A DNA stretch of 7,918 bases, from contig JACPXA010000205.1 in NCBI GenBank assembly GCA_016196785.1, forward strand, positions 1 through 7,918, read 5' to 3'. A model generated the notes under the pieces. It saw only the letters and a program-made list of their open reading frames with translations, was not told the DNA's origin and did not search any database. The stretch is from Elusimicrobiota bacterium (lineage in GTDB: Bacteria; Elusimicrobiota; Elusimicrobia; 2-01-FULL-59-12; JACPXA01). Below are positions 6,619 to 7,918 of this stretch, one piece after another (the stretch's first letter is position 1; each line of letters begins with the position of its first letter). The translations under genes and the position numbers were made by a program.

Positions 6619-7134
6619 TTGGAAGAGAAACTCGCCGAGTTGGCGATTCTTCAAGAGAGCCTCAAGACGGTGAAAGAACAGGCGGTGGTCTACTATGATC
6701 AACTCCTGCGGCTGAAAGCGGAGTTTGAAAACTATCAGAAACGGGTCGAGAAAGAAAAGGTAGAGGCCCGACGATTCGGCAAGGAGGAGGTCCTCCTTCG
6801 AATCGTCGGACTCGTGGATGTGCTGGAACAGGCGATCTCCCAAGCGGAGCGCGCCACCGATGTCCGAGGGGTTCGAGATGGGCTTGGGCTGTTGCATCAG
6901 GGGGTATTGAGCTTTTTAAAAGATGAAGGATTGACCCCGATTGAGTCAGTGGGATGTTCCTTTAACCCATTATACCATGAGGCGGTGGAGCAACTGTCAA
7001 CCAGCGATGGAGAGGACGGAATGGTCCTGGGCGAGGTCCAGCGGGGATATCTGTTTCAGGGACGGGTCTTCCGACCTGCCAAGGTCCGTGTGGCCCGCCG
7101 TTCCTCAGGTGAAGGTCCGAAGGTAGGAGGATAA
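6619..7134 (+). CDS. grpE: Nucleotide exchange factor GrpE
   Basis: GrpE is a dimeric co-chaperone that releases ADP from DnaK and helps sense heat. From TTG 6619 the protein is 171 residues, about normal. The N-terminal half is a charged long helix (about 1-65) with the family block RLKAEFENYQKRVEKE. The C-terminal beta domain carries the signature FNPLYHEAVEQLS, then GMVLGEVQRGYLFQGRVFRPAKVRVAR. The true start is uncertain. No ATG occurs in frame before the conserved region, and the good ribosome-binding site at 6585-6591 favours ACG 6601 or ATT 6604 (177 or 176 residues, giving IANAALEEKLAEL near the N-terminus). TTG 6619 is the first ordinary start codon and is used here as the conservative coordinate. 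The stop is 1 nt before the dnaK ATG. Confidence 0.93.
   Translation: MEEKLAELAILQESLKTVKEQAVVYYDQLLRLKAEFENYQKRVEKEKVEARRFGKEEVLLRIVGLVDVLEQAISQAERATDVRGVRDGLGLLHQGVLSFLKDEGLTPIESVGCSFNPLYHEAVEQLSTSDGEDGMVLGEVQRGYLFQGRVFRPAKVRVARRSSGEGPKVGG
7125..7130 (+). promoter_or_regulatory. Ribosome-binding site of dnaK
   Basis: AGGAGG is a full consensus Shine-Dalgarno sequence located within the last codons of grpE, 5 nt before the dnaK ATG at 7136. It fixes the dnaK start and suggests strong, coupled translation. Confidence 0.85.
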
Positions 7135-7135
7135 G

Positions 7136-7918
7136 ATGGCAAAGATTATTGGCATTGATTTAGGGACGTCAAACTCAGCAGCGGCGGTGATGGAAGGTGG
7201 AAAACCGACGATTATCCCCTCAGCGGAGGGAACCACCCTGGGCGGTAAGGCCTTTCCTTCCTATGTGGCGGTGACCAAGGACCAGCAACGCTTGGTGGGG
7301 GAACCCGCCCGCCGCCAAGCGGTGAGCAACCCAGAGGGCACCGTCACCGCCTTTAAACGGAAGATGGGGACCGACTACAAATATACCATCCATGGAAAGC
7401 CCTATACGCCTCAGCAGCTCTCCGCCTTTATTCTCCAAAAGATCAAGGAAGACGCAAAGGCGCATCTCGGTGAAGAAATCTCTAAGGCGGTGATCACCGT
7501 CCCCGCCTACTTTAACGATAATCAACGGCAGGCCACCAAGGATGCGGGGACGATCGCAGGGTTGGAGGTCGTCCGGATCATCAACGAACCGACGGCCGCG
7601 TGCTTGGCCTACGGGGTTGACAAGAAGGGCAAGGAAGAAAAGATCATGGTGTTTGATCTCGGCGGCGGGACCTTGGACGTCACCCTCATGGAGTTCGGGG
7701 GCGGGGTGTTCCAGGTCATTGCGACCTCTGGAGATACCCAGCTGGGCGGCACCGATATGGACAACCTTCTCATCGAGTACATGGCCGGCGAATTTCGGAA
7801 GGAGACCGGCATTGACCTCTTGAAGGATACCCTGGCCATGACGCGCTTGAAGGAGGCGGTGGAGAAGGCGAAGATCGAACTGTCCAACGTGCTCGAGACG
7901 GATCTCAATTTGCCGTTC
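7136..7918 (+). CDS. dnaK: Chaperone protein DnaK (Hsp70), 3'-truncated by window edge; archaeal/Gram-positive-like type
   Basis: DnaK is the ATP-driven Hsp70 chaperone working with GrpE and DnaJ. The window holds the first 261 residues, all in the nucleotide-binding domain. Motifs are IIGIDLGTSNSA (phosphate loop 1), AFKRKMG with Lys74 (equivalent to E. coli Lys70), AVITVPAYFNDNQRQATKDAG, INEPTAACLAYG, FDLGGGTLDVTL and SGDTQLGGTDMDN. Compared with remembered E. coli DnaK, the segment from this Lys to the GKPYTPQQ block is about 24 residues shorter (13 against 37 positions), so the insert common in Gram-negative DnaK is absent. It also has IPSAEGTTLGGKAFPSYVA where most bacteria have a shorter NAEGxRTTPS form. 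These traits resemble archaeal, including thaumarchaeal, DnaK. Start ATG 7136 has a consensus ribosome-binding site. dnaJ would be expected downstream but is outside the window. Confidence 0.96.
   Translation, partial: MAKIIGIDLGTSNSAAAVMEGGKPTIIPSAEGTTLGGKAFPSYVAVTKDQQRLVGEPARRQAVSNPEGTVTAFKRKMGTDYKYTIHGKPYTPQQLSAFILQKIKEDAKAHLGEEISKAVITVPAYFNDNQRQATKDAGTIAGLEVVRIINEPTAACLAYGVDKKGKEEKIMVFDLGGGTLDVTLMEFGGGVFQVIATSGDTQLGGTDMDNLLIEYMAGEFRKETGIDLLKDTLAMTRLKEAVEKAKIELSNVLETDLNLPF

Noticed and set aside
1..7918. CRISPR array, tRNA, rRNA, phage or toxin-antitoxin genes
   Set aside because: No regularly spaced repeats, no cloverleaf or rRNA-like sequence, and no unexplained space large enough for such genes; all non-coding space is the 285-bp hemW-hrcA gap and short intergenic joins.

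Overview
This 7.9 kb window is ordinary bacterial housekeeping chromosome. All recognisable genes are on the + strand and packed tightly. The base composition is moderately GC-rich, and there is a clear drop in GC only in the promoter region before hrcA. The order is ptsI (5' end cut off), lepA, lepB, hemW, a palindromic repeat, the hrcA promoter and operator, hrcA, grpE, dnaK (3' end cut off). The gene set fits a Gram-negative-type bacterium, perhaps Nitrospirota, NC10 or a relative. That placement is a low-confidence inference from remembered gene order and protein character.

Region 1 (2-5203) looks like one transcription unit. The C-terminal four fifths of PTS enzyme I is followed after 10 nt by the back-translocating elongation factor LepA (EF4). 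LepB (signal peptidase I) follows after 6 nt, and the HemW-type radical SAM protein overlaps the lepB stop codon by 4 nt (GTGA). The HemW reading frame is open, but it lacks about 13 residues of the radical SAM barrel core and is shorter than the family at a second place. It may be impaired, or the sequence may contain an error.

Region 2 (5201-5488) separates the two units. A 168-bp imperfect palindrome with perfect 17-bp terminal inverted repeats begins exactly on the hemW stop codon; it looks like a MITE or other dispersed structured repeat. After it come a tandem 11-bp duplication carrying the -35 box, a good sigma70-type promoter, and a variant CIRCE operator (TTAGCAGTC-N9-GACTGCTAA). The operator differs from the consensus by one matched change in each arm.

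Region 3 (5489-7918) is the class I heat-shock operon hrcA-grpE-dnaK. HrcA is expected to bind the CIRCE element just upstream of its own gene and repress the operon. GrpE is the nucleotide exchange factor for DnaK. The grpE start is unusual: the strong ribosome-binding site points to ACG or ATT, and the first ordinary start codon is a TTG 27 nt away. The DnaK is not the usual Gram-negative type. It lacks the roughly 24-residue insert in the ATPase domain and resembles the archaeal / Gram-positive-like Hsp70 form.

No new multi-gene system is visible. The points most worth a second look are the altered HemW, the symmetric CIRCE variant, the palindromic element on the hemW stop codon, the grpE start and the DnaK type.
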